Positions 24,181 to 33,699 are shown, counted from the first letter of the stretch. The stretch is 64,000 bases of DNA from Pseudomonas sp. GM18 (GCF_000282195.1 NZ_AKJT01000025.1:149327-213326), one strand, 5' to 3'. The notes: a model not told the origin generated them from the sequence alone. Numbers and translations are program-made.

Positions 24181-25701
24181 ATGCGTAAAACCCTGTCGCC
24201 TGGCATTGAATGCCTGGGCCTGGTGCTGCTTGCCTTGCTGTTGATCGGCGCTGGCCTTGGGCTGCGTCAACCGCAAAACGTCGACGAGGAACGTTTCCTC
24301 GGCGTAGCGCTGGAAATGCTGCACAACGGCTCGTGGTTCATCCCACACCGCGCTGCGGAGATCTACGGCGATAAACCGCCGATCTTCATGTGGATGGTAG
24401 CGTTCTTCGCGTGGCTCACCGGCCTGCCCGCCCTCGCCCTGTATATTCCGGGGATGTTGTCGGCGGCGACGGTCACGGCCGTGGTCTACGACCTGGGCCG
24501 CCGGCTGTGGAATCAGCGCATTGGTCGAATAGCGGCGCTGTTGTACCTGGCCACGTACCAGACTTACAGCATCCTGCGTACCGGCCAGATTGACAGCCTG
24601 TTGATTCTGTTCACCTCCCTGGGCCTGTACGGACTGGCGCGGCACCTGCTGCTCGGGCCAGCCTGGCGCTGGTTTTACGTGGGCTGCGCCGCCATGGGCA
24701 TTGGCATAATCACCAAAGGGGTCGGCTTCGTCCCGGCCTTGATGCTGATTCCGTATGCCTACGCGGTGCGCAAAAACTGGTCCGGTGTGGTGGCCATGCC
24801 AGGCCAGAAGCGCAAATGGTTCCTGGGCTTTTTGGTGGCGCTCGGCGCCATCGCCATCTGGCTGCTGCCCTTGGCACTGTCCATCGTGCTCAATGGCACC
24901 GCGGATGAAATCGCCTATGCGCGAGAAATCCTGTTGCGCCAGACAGCGGCACGCTATGCCGCCGCGTGGGACCATCGCGAACCGTTCTGGTACTTCTTCG
25001 TCAACGTGATCCCGCAATACTGGCTGCCGCTGGTGCTGGCCCTGCCGTGGCTGGTGCCGGCCTGGCGCAAGCAACTGCGCAAGCACGACGGTCGAGTGCT
25101 GGTGTTGTTGAGCTGGGTCGTGCTGGTGGTGCTGTTTTTCTGCCTGAGCACCGGTAAACGCAAGTTGTACATCTATCCGGCGTTGCCCGGGCTGGTACTG
25201 GTGGCGGCGCCGCTGATTCCCTGGCTGCTCAAGCGCTGGTTCGGCAAGCGTCCACGCGGTATGCGGGTATTCCAGGCGCTGGTGGTGAGCTGGTTTGTGC
25301 TGTGGTTCGCCCGCGGCTTCATCGAGCCGATCAAGGAAGGTCCGAACCCCCATGAAGCGATCATGGCGCAGGCAGCGACCATGACCCACGGCGCCGAGTT
25401 GGTGTTGGTCGACTGGCGCGAGGGCCACTGGTTATTCGCCCGGCAGCCGATCGTACATTTCGGGATGACCAAATCCACGGTCGAACTAGCGGCGCAGTGG
25501 CTGCGCGAGCACCGTGATGCCTACGCCCTGGTCCCGGACGAAGTGCTGAGCCAGTGTTTCAATCCCGAGGCCGCTCATGAGCTCGGCGAAACGTCTCGCG
25601 CGCAGTGGTCGATCGTCGGCGCCGATGCCGATAACGGCAAATGCCAGCCCGGACAACCCGCAAAGGTCTATCGCTTCAGCTGGGACAAGGACAAGTCATG
25701 A
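24181..25701 (+). CDS. ArnT-like lipid-linked sugar transferase (GT83/PMT family)
   Basis: 506 residues with about eleven to twelve membrane helices. The first periplasmic loop has the acidic catalytic motif of the PMT/ArnT group (QPQNVDEERFLGVALEML) and EIYGDKPPIFMW, where ArnT proteins have a D-E-x-R/Y and K-P-P pattern. The soluble C-terminal part (about 390-506) is short. ArnT-type enzymes take a sugar from undecaprenyl phosphate at the periplasmic face and attach it to lipid A or core. With an upstream UDP-uronate epimerase, the sugar could be galacturonate rather than aminoarabinose. No arnA, arnB or arnD partner is present here. Confidence 0.9.
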   Translation: MRKTLSPGIECLGLVLLALLLIGAGLGLRQPQNVDEERFLGVALEMLHNGSWFIPHRAAEIYGDKPPIFMWMVAFFAWLTGLPALALYIPGMLSAATVTAVVYDLGRRLWNQRIGRIAALLYLATYQTYSILRTGQIDSLLILFTSLGLYGLARHLLLGPAWRWFYVGCAAMGIGIITKGVGFVPALMLIPYAYAVRKNWSGVVAMPGQKRKWFLGFLVALGAIAIWLLPLALSIVLNGTADEIAYAREILLRQTAARYAAAWDHREPFWYFFVNVIPQYWLPLVLALPWLVPAWRKQLRKHDGRVLVLLSWVVLVVLFFCLSTGKRKLYIYPALPGLVLVAAPLIPWLLKRWFGKRPRGMRVFQALVVSWFVLWFARGFIEPIKEGPNPHEAIMAQAATMTHGAELVLVDWREGHWLFARQPIVHFGMTKSTVELAAQWLREHRDAYALVPDEVLSQCFNPEAAHELGETSRAQWSIVGADADNGKCQPGQPAKVYRFSWDKDKS

Positions 25702-26633
25702 GCAAGAGATGGACGCTGGGGATATTTTTCATTGTTGTACTGCTTGGCGCCTACACGGTTTCCGCACATTTCATGGTCCACCAGCAGCTGTATGCATACT
25801 GGCAAAATCTCTGGCATGGCAATCAGGCGCCCGATAAAAATATCTGGCTGCCAGACTATAAAGCCGTGATCCAGGCCAAGCCCGTCGCGGACATCACCAA
25901 CTTGTCCGGCATCGCTTATGACCCGGACCACGATCGGCTGCTGGGCATCACCAATGGTGGGCCCATGCAGATTGTGGCCATGAGCCGCAACGGCGATCTG
26001 CTTGAACGTTACCCGTTGATCGGCTTCCAGGACACCGAAGGCATTGCTTATATAGGCAGCGGACGCGTAGTGATCGCCGATGAACAGTTGCAGCGACTGT
26101 ACGTCGTCACCTTGCCGGACAGCCCTGGCCCGATCCATGTCGAGAACGCCCCGTTCGTTGCCATCGAGATCAACCTGAGCAAACACAACAAGGGATTTGA
26201 AGGCGTGACCTATGATGCCGCCAATGATCGTATTTTCGCGATCAAGGAACGCGATCCGCGGCAGCTGTTTACGGTCACGGGCATGCTGGCGTCCATCGGC
26301 GGTCCGTTGCAGGTCCGCATCAAGGACTTGACCCACTGGATCGACCGTAGCGTCTTCGGCCTGGATCTTTCCGAGGGTTACTACGAACCGCGGACCGGTC
26401 ACTTGCTGTTATTGAGCGAGCAGTCCAGCAACCTGACCGAACTGGACCAGGACGGCAACTTCGTCAGCTTCCGCTCCCTGCTCGGCCTGAATGACCTGAA
26501 AAAAACCATACCGCAAGCCGAAGGCATGACCATGGACACTTCCGGCGAGCTCTACATTGTGAGCGAGCCCAACCTGTTCTATCGGTTCAGCAAATCGAAG
26601 GCTGTTGTGGCGGAGAATCAGCAGAAGCCTTAA
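25698..26633 (+). CDS. SdiA-regulated-like beta-propeller protein, membrane anchored
   Basis: 311 residues starting ATGA-coupled to the ArnT-like gene. An N-terminal hydrophobic segment (about 5-25, TLGIFFIVVLLGAYTVSAHF) acts as a signal anchor. The rest is a repeated strand pattern of the SdiA-regulated/esterase-like propeller type (NLSGIAYDPDHDRLLGITNGG, GFQDTEGIAYIGSG, GFEGVTYDAANDRIFAIKERDP, AEGMTMDTSGELYIVSEPN). The propeller is expected in the periplasm. Homologues are named after a Salmonella/E. coli gene controlled by SdiA; no activity is established. Being last in the sugar-lipid operon suggests a periplasmic role linked to the modified envelope lipid, but this is only positional evidence. 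Confidence 0.87.
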   Translation: MSKRWTLGIFFIVVLLGAYTVSAHFMVHQQLYAYWQNLWHGNQAPDKNIWLPDYKAVIQAKPVADITNLSGIAYDPDHDRLLGITNGGPMQIVAMSRNGDLLERYPLIGFQDTEGIAYIGSGRVVIADEQLQRLYVVTLPDSPGPIHVENAPFVAIEINLSKHNKGFEGVTYDAANDRIFAIKERDPRQLFTVTGMLASIGGPLQVRIKDLTHWIDRSVFGLDLSEGYYEPRTGHLLLLSEQSSNLTELDQDGNFVSFRSLLGLNDLKKTIPQAEGMTMDTSGELYIVSEPNLFYRFSKSKAVVAENQQKP

Positions 26634-26675
26634 TGGGTTTTGTGCTGGATGGGCCGGCTCGCGATGAGGCCCACG

Positions 26676-27590
26676 CTAATCACGTCGAGCTTCAGCCGCT
26701 GGCATCTGCGCCTTCAGAAACCCGATAAACGCCGTCACCTTGGGCGACGGCAAATGCTCCCGGGCTGTCACCGCATTCAGATCCTGTGGCGGCCCGATCC
26801 ATTCCGGCAGTACCCGGCACAGCCTCCCCGCGTCCACCTCGGCCTGCATGCTTTGATCCATGCCCAGGCTCAACCCTTCCCCTGCACACAATGCATCTTT
26901 CAAGAGGGCGGGATCGTTGGCGATGAGAGTCGGCTCGACTCGATAACTGCGCAGCTTCGCGCCAGCCTTGCGCAACGGCCAGACGTAACCCACATCGCGA
27001 TGGGCCTGATGCAGCACCAACGTACGGTGCTCAATCAGTTCGTCCGGCGTGGCCGGCTGGCCGTGACGCTCGATGTATTCGGGCGCGGCGAAGATGCCCG
27101 TGGAGTAACTCGCCAAGCGGCGGGCCACCAGGCTGGAGTCCGGCAAGGCGCCGAGGCGCAGCGCCACATCAATCTCCTCGCCCACCAGATCCAGCGGCAC
27201 GTGGGACGCCAGAATCTCCAGCCTGATTTGCGGATACGCCTGACGAAAACCGGCCACCAACGGTGAAAACCAACTGACCCCGAATGAATACGGCACCGTC
27301 ACCCGCAACCAGCCGCGCGGGTCATCACGCAGTTGATGCACCGCTCGTTCGGCGTGTTCCAGGGTGGTGGCGATGTCCTTGCACTGATCAAAGTAAACCG
27401 CCCCCGCTTCGGTCAAACTCAACTGACGCGTGGTGCGGCGCAGCAACTGCACACCGATGGCCTGCTCCAATTCGCGCACGCGGCGGCTGACGGTAGTCTT
27501 GGGAATCTGCAAGGCATGGGCCGCGGCGGTGAAACTTCCCAGACGCACCACGCGCACGAACACCAGCGTGTCATTCAAGTCCCGGATCAT
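26676..27590 (-). CDS. LysR-family transcriptional regulator
   Basis: 304 residues from the ATG at 27590, preceded by AGGTGG; the longer frame adds an unlikely N-terminus. The winged HTH is residues 1-60 (FVRVVRLGSFTAAAHALQIPKTTVSRRVRELEQAIGVQLLRRTTR). The LysR substrate domain follows, with VTVPYSFGVSWFSPLVAGF and DVALRLGALPDSSLVARRL, typical of the CrgA/DmlR-like subgroup. It diverges from the amidase gene across 131 bp and likely controls it in response to an amide or acid. It converges with the sugar-lipid operon. Confidence 0.92.
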   Translation of the reverse strand: MIRDLNDTLVFVRVVRLGSFTAAAHALQIPKTTVSRRVRELEQAIGVQLLRRTTRQLSLTEAGAVYFDQCKDIATTLEHAERAVHQLRDDPRGWLRVTVPYSFGVSWFSPLVAGFRQAYPQIRLEILASHVPLDLVGEEIDVALRLGALPDSSLVARRLASYSTGIFAAPEYIERHGQPATPDELIEHRTLVLHQAHRDVGYVWPLRKAGAKLRSYRVEPTLIANDPALLKDALCAGEGLSLGMDQSMQAEVDAGRLCRVLPEWIGPPQDLNAVTAREHLPSPKVTAFIGFLKAQMPAAEARRD

Positions 27591-27721
27591 ACGAGCCACC
27601 TGCGAGGTAAAAACAAGATGCCTGGATTGTGCCACTGACGGCACATTTCATACCGCTTTTATGGGCTAATCAGCGCGGAGGGGGCCACCTATCATCGGAT
27701 CTCCCAACAGGAGATTCCCCA

Positions 27722-29155
27722 ATGAATCTGAATGAATACGCAAGCTGTGACGGCATCGGCCTGGCGCAATGTGTGGCGGCTGGCGAAGTCACCTCAGCAG
27801 AACTCGCAGAGCTGGCCATCACCGCCGTGCAACGGGTCAACCCACACATCAATGCGGTCATCGAACACTGGTCGCCCACAGTCACCGAGGGCACGGGACC
27901 GCTGGCGGGTGTGCCCTTCCTCATAAAGGATCTGGCTATTACCTCGGCCGGCCGTCGCGTCGAGCTCGGCAGCCGCTTGGCCCAAGGCCTGGTGGCCGAG
28001 TCGGACTCGTATTTGATGCAGCGCTTCAACGCCGCCGGCCTCGCCACCCTCGGGCGCACCACCACCCCGGAAATGGCCTTCAGCACCGAGACCGAATCCG
28101 CGCTTCAGGGTCAGACTCGCAACCCATGGGACACTCGGCTGTCGGCCGGTGGCTCCAGCGGCGGTTCGGGTGCCGCGGTCGCCGCCGGCATCGTGCCGAT
28201 TGCCCATGCCACCGACGCGGCAGGCTCGATCCGCGTTCCCGCCGCCTGCAACGGTTTGGTGGGACTGAAACCGACTCGCGGCAGAGCCTCGAACGGCCCG
28301 GCGCTCGATGAAGTGTTTGCCGGTTTCGGCGTGCAGCTCGGTCTGTCGAGAACCGTGCGCGACAGTGCCGCATTGATGGACATCGTTCAGGGCTACGCAC
28401 CGGGCGATCCTTACTACACCGCCGCACCCGCCGAAGGTTTTCTGGCCCAGGTGGGACGCGACCCGGGACGGTTGCGCATCGGCCTGCTCGACATACCGTG
28501 GAACGGCGCCGCACTCGACCCCGAGATCGCCGATGCCACAGTGGCCGTGGCCCGCGAACTGGAAGCACTCGGTCATCATGTGGAACGCGTGAACGCCCCC
28601 CTCGGCACGTCGTGGGATTCGTTCGTCGCAGCCAACGCCCACATCTGGTGTGCCACCCTGGTGCGCTGGATCGACGGGCTCGCCGCTGCCACTTCACGGC
28701 CCATCGACCTGAGCACCCTGGAACCCGCCACCCTCGCCTGCTACGCCTACGGCCAACAGGCCCGCGCCGTGGAATTCGCCGGGGCGCTGGAAGTGCGCAA
28801 CCTGATCGCCCGCAGCGTGGCCGCCTGGTTCGACGACTTCGACGTGCTGCTCACACCGACCCTGCCGCGCCTGCCCCACGCCCTCGACACCTACAGCCGT
28901 GGCGCTGAAACCATGAACGGTTTGCAATGGACCGCGCGGGTGTTCGAACACTCACCGTTCACGCCGGTGTTCAATGTGGCGGGGACACCGGCGATTTCGT
29001 TGCCGCTGGCCATGTCCCGGCAAGGTTTGCCCATCGGTCTGCAATTTGCGGCGCGATTCGGGGCTGAGGACGTTTTGTTGCAGTTGGCGGGGCAATTGGA
29101 GCAGGCGTTGCCTTGGCAGGGGCGCAGTCCGGGGATTTGGGTGGGGGATTATTGA
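27722..29155 (+). CDS. Amidase-signature family hydrolase
   Basis: 477 residues from the ATG at 27722, which follows AACAGGAGATTCCCC. The Ser-cisSer-Lys triad is visible: K69 in VPFLIKDLA, S145 in GGSSGGSGAAVAAG, and nucleophile S169 in DAAGSIRVPAACNGLVGLKPTRGR. Length and motifs fit bacterial amidases hydrolysing aliphatic or aromatic amides; the exact substrate is unknown. It is cytoplasmic with no signal peptide, and divergent from a LysR regulator, the usual arrangement for a regulated catabolic amidase. GatA is unlikely because no gatB or gatC is near. Confidence 0.93.
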   Translation: MNLNEYASCDGIGLAQCVAAGEVTSAELAELAITAVQRVNPHINAVIEHWSPTVTEGTGPLAGVPFLIKDLAITSAGRRVELGSRLAQGLVAESDSYLMQRFNAAGLATLGRTTTPEMAFSTETESALQGQTRNPWDTRLSAGGSSGGSGAAVAAGIVPIAHATDAAGSIRVPAACNGLVGLKPTRGRASNGPALDEVFAGFGVQLGLSRTVRDSAALMDIVQGYAPGDPYYTAAPAEGFLAQVGRDPGRLRIGLLDIPWNGAALDPEIADATVAVARELEALGHHVERVNAPLGTSWDSFVAANAHIWCATLVRWIDGLAAATSRPIDLSTLEPATLACYAYGQQARAVEFAGALEVRNLIARSVAAWFDDFDVLLTPTLPRLPHALDTYSRGAETMNGLQWTARVFEHSPFTPVFNVAGTPAISLPLAMSRQGLPIGLQFAARFGAEDVLLQLAGQLEQALPWQGRSPGIWVGDY

Positions 29156-29330
29156 GTCACTGCGCTCTGAAATGATCGAGTCGAACCCGGAAAACCGGGA
29201 TCGACTCGGCACGACTGTAACGGCTGTCTCCCTCTCTAATCCGGGCGTTCAGAAACACTTCAAATTCTTGACTATATTTCAAGTTCGGCACAAACCACCG
29301 TTTCAGCACATTCAGAACTTGGGAGAGGAC

Positions 29331-31124
29331 ATGGAAAAGTCTACCTACGATGACCAAATCACCGGCCCAGAGGAACAGAAGGATCTGATTGTGCTGTTTC
29401 ATGCCATGGGCGGCTCCGAAAAACAGCTGCAACATCTTAGGGCTGCGGTTCTGCAAGCCTGGGAGCAGCGTAAAGCTCCAGCGCCGATTATCTTCATCCC
29501 TAACTTACTGATTGGAACCTTGTCTTTCGTAGATCCTTGCGACATCACGCTATCGGTAATGGAACAAATCGATGGATTCTGGCAAAACTCGAAACACGGT
29601 TTTACAGGTATTTACCTGATTGGGCACAGCATGGGCGCTCTGCTGGCACGCAAGGTTTATGTATGCGCCTGCGGAGAAACGCTGGAAGCGCCTTTTGAGC
29701 CTCAGCTAAAAGGCTCTGTAAAACGCCCGTGGGCTTCGCACGTCAAGCGGGTGATCCTGCTTGCAGCGATCAATCGAGGCTGGCGTCTCTCCCCTCACCT
29801 TTCCATTATTAATTTTCTACGGTGGGGGGCCGGTGTTGTACTCGGTAACATGGTAATGGCGATCACCATGGGCCGATTAACGCCACTGGCCTTCACCACT
29901 CATCACGGCGCGCCCTTTCTGACACAGCTGCGTCTTCAGTGGATGGCGATGCGCAGGCAAGCCAAAAGTGAATCATCAACGTCTGCCATCACCGTTCAAT
30001 TACTGGGTTCTACCGATGACCTGGTTTCTCCTGAGGACAACATCGACCTTGTCGCCGGCGATGACTTCTATTATCTCGACGTGCCCAAGTCAGGCCATGT
30101 CAACGTGGTCGACGCCGATGACACCGCTGCGGGTCATCTACGGCGACAAGTGATCATCAAAGCCATCAACTCATCCCGGCAGGAACTCAGTGATTTATCT
30201 ATCCTTCCGACAGACCAGAACCTGCCAAAACCTGACAAATCCATCACCGATGTGGTGTTTGTCATTCATGGAATCCGTGACCAAGGCTACTGGACGCAGA
30301 AAATCGCCCGACGGATTGTTGCCCTGGCTCGCCAACGGAACAAGATCATTGACCGTCATATCAACACCAATACTGTTGGGCCGACACCTCAAAAACAAAT
30401 CATCAAGACCGAGACGTCCAGTTACGGATACTTCGCCATGCTGCCCTTTCTGCTACCCAATATTCGGCGAAAACGAGTGGAGTGGTTGATGGATCGCTAC
30501 GCGGAGAACAAAGCGGTCTACCCTGATGCCTCATTCTCCTACGTTGGGCACAGCCACGGCACCTATATGCTGGCCAAAGCCCTCAATACTTATTCATGTT
30601 TGCGCTTCAAACACATTGCTTTCGCCGGAAGTGTGGTGAACGTCAATTATGACTGGAAGACCTTGACCGGTATGGGTCGGGTCAAACGTGTGGTGAACTT
30701 CGTTGCCAGCGCCGACTGGGTCGTTGCCATATTCCCCCGCACCTTCCAAATGCTCAGGTTGCAAGATCTTGGCAGCGCTGGCCATGACGGTTTCGAGCAG
30801 AAAAACAAAGAACTCTTCGAATCGGAATATGTGAAAGGGGGTCACAGCGCAGCGTTGAAAGAGGAAAACTGGGACGTCATCGCCTCTTTCATTCTCGATG
30901 GAAACAAACCCGCGGAACCCGATCTTGCCCATGAAAGAAGCCCGTGGACTGTAGGGCTCGGACACTATGCACCTCAACTCATGCTGTTGGTGCTGTTCCT
31001 GGTTGTCTTGGGAGGATACTTCTTACTGACACCGTTACTGGCCATGGATCGTGGGCAATGGCACAGCGTGATTGCCTTCATGCTGTACGTGCTGGGAGTG
31101 TGGAAAGTGCTGACATGGTTTTGA
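29331..31124 (+). CDS. Protein with two tandem alpha/beta-hydrolase domains and a C-terminal membrane tail
   Basis: 597 residues from the ATG at 29331, which has GGGAGAGG upstream; the open frame before it runs through the amidase gene and is spurious. Domain 1 (about 15-280) starts DLIVLFHAMGGSEKQL and has the nucleophile elbow LIGHSMG (S100). Domain 2 (about 305-525) starts DVVFVIHGIRDQGYW and has YVGHSHG (S408). Two hydrophobic helices end the protein (about 552-572 and 580-597). Two complete hydrolase signatures in one chain with a membrane tail are unusual; I do not know the family. Base composition is lower in GC than the neighbours. It could be a lipase-like enzyme at the inner membrane. 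Confidence 0.8.
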   Translation: MEKSTYDDQITGPEEQKDLIVLFHAMGGSEKQLQHLRAAVLQAWEQRKAPAPIIFIPNLLIGTLSFVDPCDITLSVMEQIDGFWQNSKHGFTGIYLIGHSMGALLARKVYVCACGETLEAPFEPQLKGSVKRPWASHVKRVILLAAINRGWRLSPHLSIINFLRWGAGVVLGNMVMAITMGRLTPLAFTTHHGAPFLTQLRLQWMAMRRQAKSESSTSAITVQLLGSTDDLVSPEDNIDLVAGDDFYYLDVPKSGHVNVVDADDTAAGHLRRQVIIKAINSSRQELSDLSILPTDQNLPKPDKSITDVVFVIHGIRDQGYWTQKIARRIVALARQRNKIIDRHINTNTVGPTPQKQIIKTETSSYGYFAMLPFLLPNIRRKRVEWLMDRYAENKAVYPDASFSYVGHSHGTYMLAKALNTYSCLRFKHIAFAGSVVNVNYDWKTLTGMGRVKRVVNFVASADWVVAIFPRTFQMLRLQDLGSAGHDGFEQKNKELFESEYVKGGHSAALKEENWDVIASFILDGNKPAEPDLAHERSPWTVGLGHYAPQLMLLVLFLVVLGGYFLLTPLLAMDRGQWHSVIAFMLYVLGVWKVLTWF

Positions 31125-31307
31125 AAAGACGCATCCGACCACCTATCGGACAACAAGAAGATGTTCCCGCCCCCGCTGCCATTGAGGACATTCCGGGTCT
31201 TTAATGGTTGCAGGATTCCAGGCCAGCCCCTCAACCCGACCAAAAACACGACGCTCTAGCGGGGCTGACACACCGCAACCCACTGCGCACGCATCGGGAG
31301 ACTCGTC

Positions 31308-32057
31308 ATGAAAATCGTCGTGATTGGCGGTACCGGGCTGATCGGCAGGCAGCTCTGCAAAAACCTGCAAGACCTGGGGCATGAAACCCTGGCCGCATCA
31401 CCCAGCACCGGCGTCAACGCCCTCACCGGCGAGGGCTTGCAAAGCGCCTTGCAAGGCGCCGATGTGGTGGTCGATGTGGCCAACTCGCCCTCTTTCGAGG
31501 ACGCTGTCGTGCTCGAGTTCTTCGAAACCTCGGGGCGCAACCTGCTCGCCGCCGAGAAGGCCGCCGGCGTCAAACACCATGTCGCGCTGTCGGTGGTAGG
31601 CACCGAGCGCATGCTCGACAGCGGCTATTTCCGGGCAAAAATGGCCCAGGAAACACTCATCAAGGACTCAGGCATTCCTTACACGATCCTGCGGGCTACG
31701 CAGTTCTTCGAGTTCATCGGGGCCATTTCGTACTCAGGCGTGCAGGATGGCGACGCAGTGCGCTTGACCTCCGCCGCGCTGCAACCGATTGCCGCATTCG
31801 ATGTCGCGACGGCGCTGGCGAAAGTCGCGGTGCAAGCGCCGAGCAATAACACCCTGGAAGTGGCCGGGCCCGAGCGCTGGCCGCTGGTGGAGTTCGTGCG
31901 CTTGTTTTTGCAACACACCAACGACCCGCGCCAGGCCCAACCGGACGACACAGTCCCCTACTTCGGCGCGCCGATCGATGACCACTCGCTGACGCCTGGC
32001 GAGCACCCCATCGTCGGGCCGACACGCTACGAAACCTGGCTCAAGAGCAATACTTGA
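31308..32057 (+). CDS. NmrA-like NAD(P)-binding SDR protein
   Basis: 249 residues. An N-terminal Rossmann loop GGTGLIG (7-13) is followed by ADVVVDVANSPSFED and an HHVALSVVGTERM strand, with RAKMAQETLIKDSGIPYTILRATQFFEF in place of a classical YxxxK. This is the atypical SDR5/NmrA-like pattern found in quinone or flavin reductases and redox sensors. No signal peptide is present. The 31125-31307 gap upstream holds no gene. The stop is only 15 bases before the palindromic element at 32073. Confidence 0.88.
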   Translation: MKIVVIGGTGLIGRQLCKNLQDLGHETLAASPSTGVNALTGEGLQSALQGADVVVDVANSPSFEDAVVLEFFETSGRNLLAAEKAAGVKHHVALSVVGTERMLDSGYFRAKMAQETLIKDSGIPYTILRATQFFEFIGAISYSGVQDGDAVRLTSAALQPIAAFDVATALAKVAVQAPSNNTLEVAGPERWPLVEFVRLFLQHTNDPRQAQPDDTVPYFGAPIDDHSLTPGEHPIVGPTRYETWLKSNT

Positions 32058-32072
32058 TAGGTCGTCGAGGGC

Positions 32073-32344
32073 CTAGGGGGCGTTCTCCATTAGTTTCCCC
32101 GCCGCGTTGTCGCCTTAAAGCGGGCCAGGCAAGGCGCAGGCCGCTGGGAATGGTTGTTCCCTTTCCAAGGCCTACAACGCAGCCTGGCCCGCTTTAAAGC
32201 ACAACCCGAAGGGCTGGGCCTGCTGTTGTGCAGGGCTGCGTTGCTCGAAGCTTATTTGGAATGACCAAACCACACTTCTCGCGCCTTGCCCTGCACAACA
32301 GCAGACCCGGCGCGGCGGGGAAACTAATGGAGAACGCCCCCTAG
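32073..32344. mobile_element. 272-bp MITE-like palindromic element with 34-bp perfect terminal inverted repeats
   Basis: The ends 32073-32106 and 32311-32344 are perfect inverted copies of 34 bp beginning and ending CTAG. Inside are further inverted pairs: GGCAAGGCGC (32128-32137) with 32281-32290; TTAAAGCGGGCCAGGC (32115-32130) with 32182-32197; CTGCTGTTGTGCAGGGC (32220-32236) with 32288-32304; and a small GGGAA/TTCCC hairpin at 32146-32161. No coding frame is supported. It fills the gap between two converging genes, and its right end provides the TAG stop of the MATE gene. A non-autonomous transposon relic or a structured bidirectional terminator are the main options. Confidence 0.75.
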
Positions 32345-33699
32345 ACCAACCGCTCGATCTTCTGATGCTGCCAGACCATTTTGTAATACAGCGTCTGCAG
32401 CATCAGCATGCCCAGATACGCCACCGGAAACGCCATCCATACCCCTTGCAGCCCAAAGCGCGCATCCAGCAGATACGCCATCGGCAACTGCACCCCGACC
32501 ACGCAAACGATCGACACCACCACCGGCACCAACACCGCGCCACTGGCGCGCATGATGCCGCCGACAATCGCCTGAAAACCAAACACCAACAGGCTCCAGA
32601 GCATGATGTGCAACAAGTGCTCCGCCATTGCCCGCGTTGAATCATCCGTAAGGAACAACCCCAGCAACCAGTGCGACAGCAGATAACCCAACACCACCAG
32701 GCCACCGGTCAGGCACACGTTGATCAACAACCCGGTGCGCAAAATCGCCCCCATGCGCTCGATGCGCCCTGCCCCGATCGCCTGCGCGCCAAGGATCGAC
32801 GCCGTGATCGCAATCGACAGCGCCGGGAACTGCACGTAATTGACGATCTGCGTCACCGCCCCGTACGCCGCCGTCGCCTGGGAACCGTGCTGGTTCACCA
32901 GCGCCAGAATCACCAGTTCCGACAACGACAGCACCACCATCTGCAACCCGGTCGGCAGCCCGATGCGCAGCACCTTGCCGAGGATGACCATGTCGAGCCG
33001 CATCGCCGCAAACATCTCCCGATCCGGCGCCAACGGATGCCCCTTGCGAATCAACCGCCACGCCAGCCACCCCATCGCCGACATGTTACCCACCAACCCC
33101 GCCCACGCCGCACTCTGAATCCCCATCGGCGGCAACCCCAACCACCCGAGAATCAGCGCCGGCGTCAGCGCCAACCCGACACACGTCGACACCATCAGCG
33201 CCAACAACGGCGACACCGTATCGCTCACCCCGCGCAGCAACTGCGTGAACAACACAAACACCAACAGCGACGGCAAAATCCACATCATCACATGGGCATA
33301 CGCCACCGCATCGTCCAGCACATCCCCCGGCGTGCCCAACCCCTGCAACGCCGGCCGGGCAAACACACTGCCCAACACCGCCGCCACCAACCCGATCATC
33401 GCCCCCAACAGCAACGTCGAACCGGCGATCGTCTTCACCAGATGCGGCTCACGGGCGCCCCAGGCCTGGCCGATCAACACCCCAGCGCCCGCGCCGAGGC
33501 CGATAACCAGGGCGATGAAGAAGAACACCATGGGGAACATGCCGGATACCGCCGCCAACGCCTGGGTGCCGAGCAATTGGCCGATGTAGATGCTGTTGAC
33601 GGTGCCGGACATGGACTGGAGGAAGTTGGAGAGGACCATGGGGGCGAGGAATAGGAGGTAGGTTTGCCAGAGGGGATGTTGGGCGGTGGGGGTTTGCAT
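32341..33699 (-). CDS. MATE-family multidrug/metabolite exporter
   Basis: 452 residues with twelve expected helices in two six-helix halves. The N-half shows LAPMVLSNFLQSMSGTVNSIYIGQLLGTQALAAVSGMFP and GLGAGAGVLIGQAWGARE, characteristic of the NorM/DinF group. The C-half has QMVVLSLSELVILALVNQHGSQATAAYGAVTQIVNY. Such proteins export cationic drugs or metabolites using Na+ or H+ gradients across the inner membrane. The stop codon TAG lies in the terminus of the palindromic element, so the native C-terminus may have been altered slightly. Upstream begins the AT-rich islet. Confidence 0.92.
   Translation of the reverse strand: MQTPTAQHPLWQTYLLFLAPMVLSNFLQSMSGTVNSIYIGQLLGTQALAAVSGMFPMVFFFIALVIGLGAGAGVLIGQAWGAREPHLVKTIAGSTLLLGAMIGLVAAVLGSVFARPALQGLGTPGDVLDDAVAYAHVMMWILPSLLVFVLFTQLLRGVSDTVSPLLALMVSTCVGLALTPALILGWLGLPPMGIQSAAWAGLVGNMSAMGWLAWRLIRKGHPLAPDREMFAAMRLDMVILGKVLRIGLPTGLQMVVLSLSELVILALVNQHGSQATAAYGAVTQIVNYVQFPALSIAITASILGAQAIGAGRIERMGAILRTGLLINVCLTGGLVVLGYLLSHWLLGLFLTDDSTRAMAEHLLHIMLWSLLVFGFQAIVGGIMRASGAVLVPVVVSIVCVVGVQLPMAYLLDARFGLQGVWMAFPVAYLGMLMLQTLYYKMVWQHQKIERLV

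Noticed and set aside
23731..25428. 565-codon minus-strand frame over the sugar-lipid operon
   Set aside because: His/Gln-rich antisense of transmembrane genes; no motif.
32671..33654. 327-codon plus-strand frame opposite the MATE gene
   Set aside because: His/Gln/Arg-rich low-complexity antisense sequence; the MATE protein on the other strand is complete.
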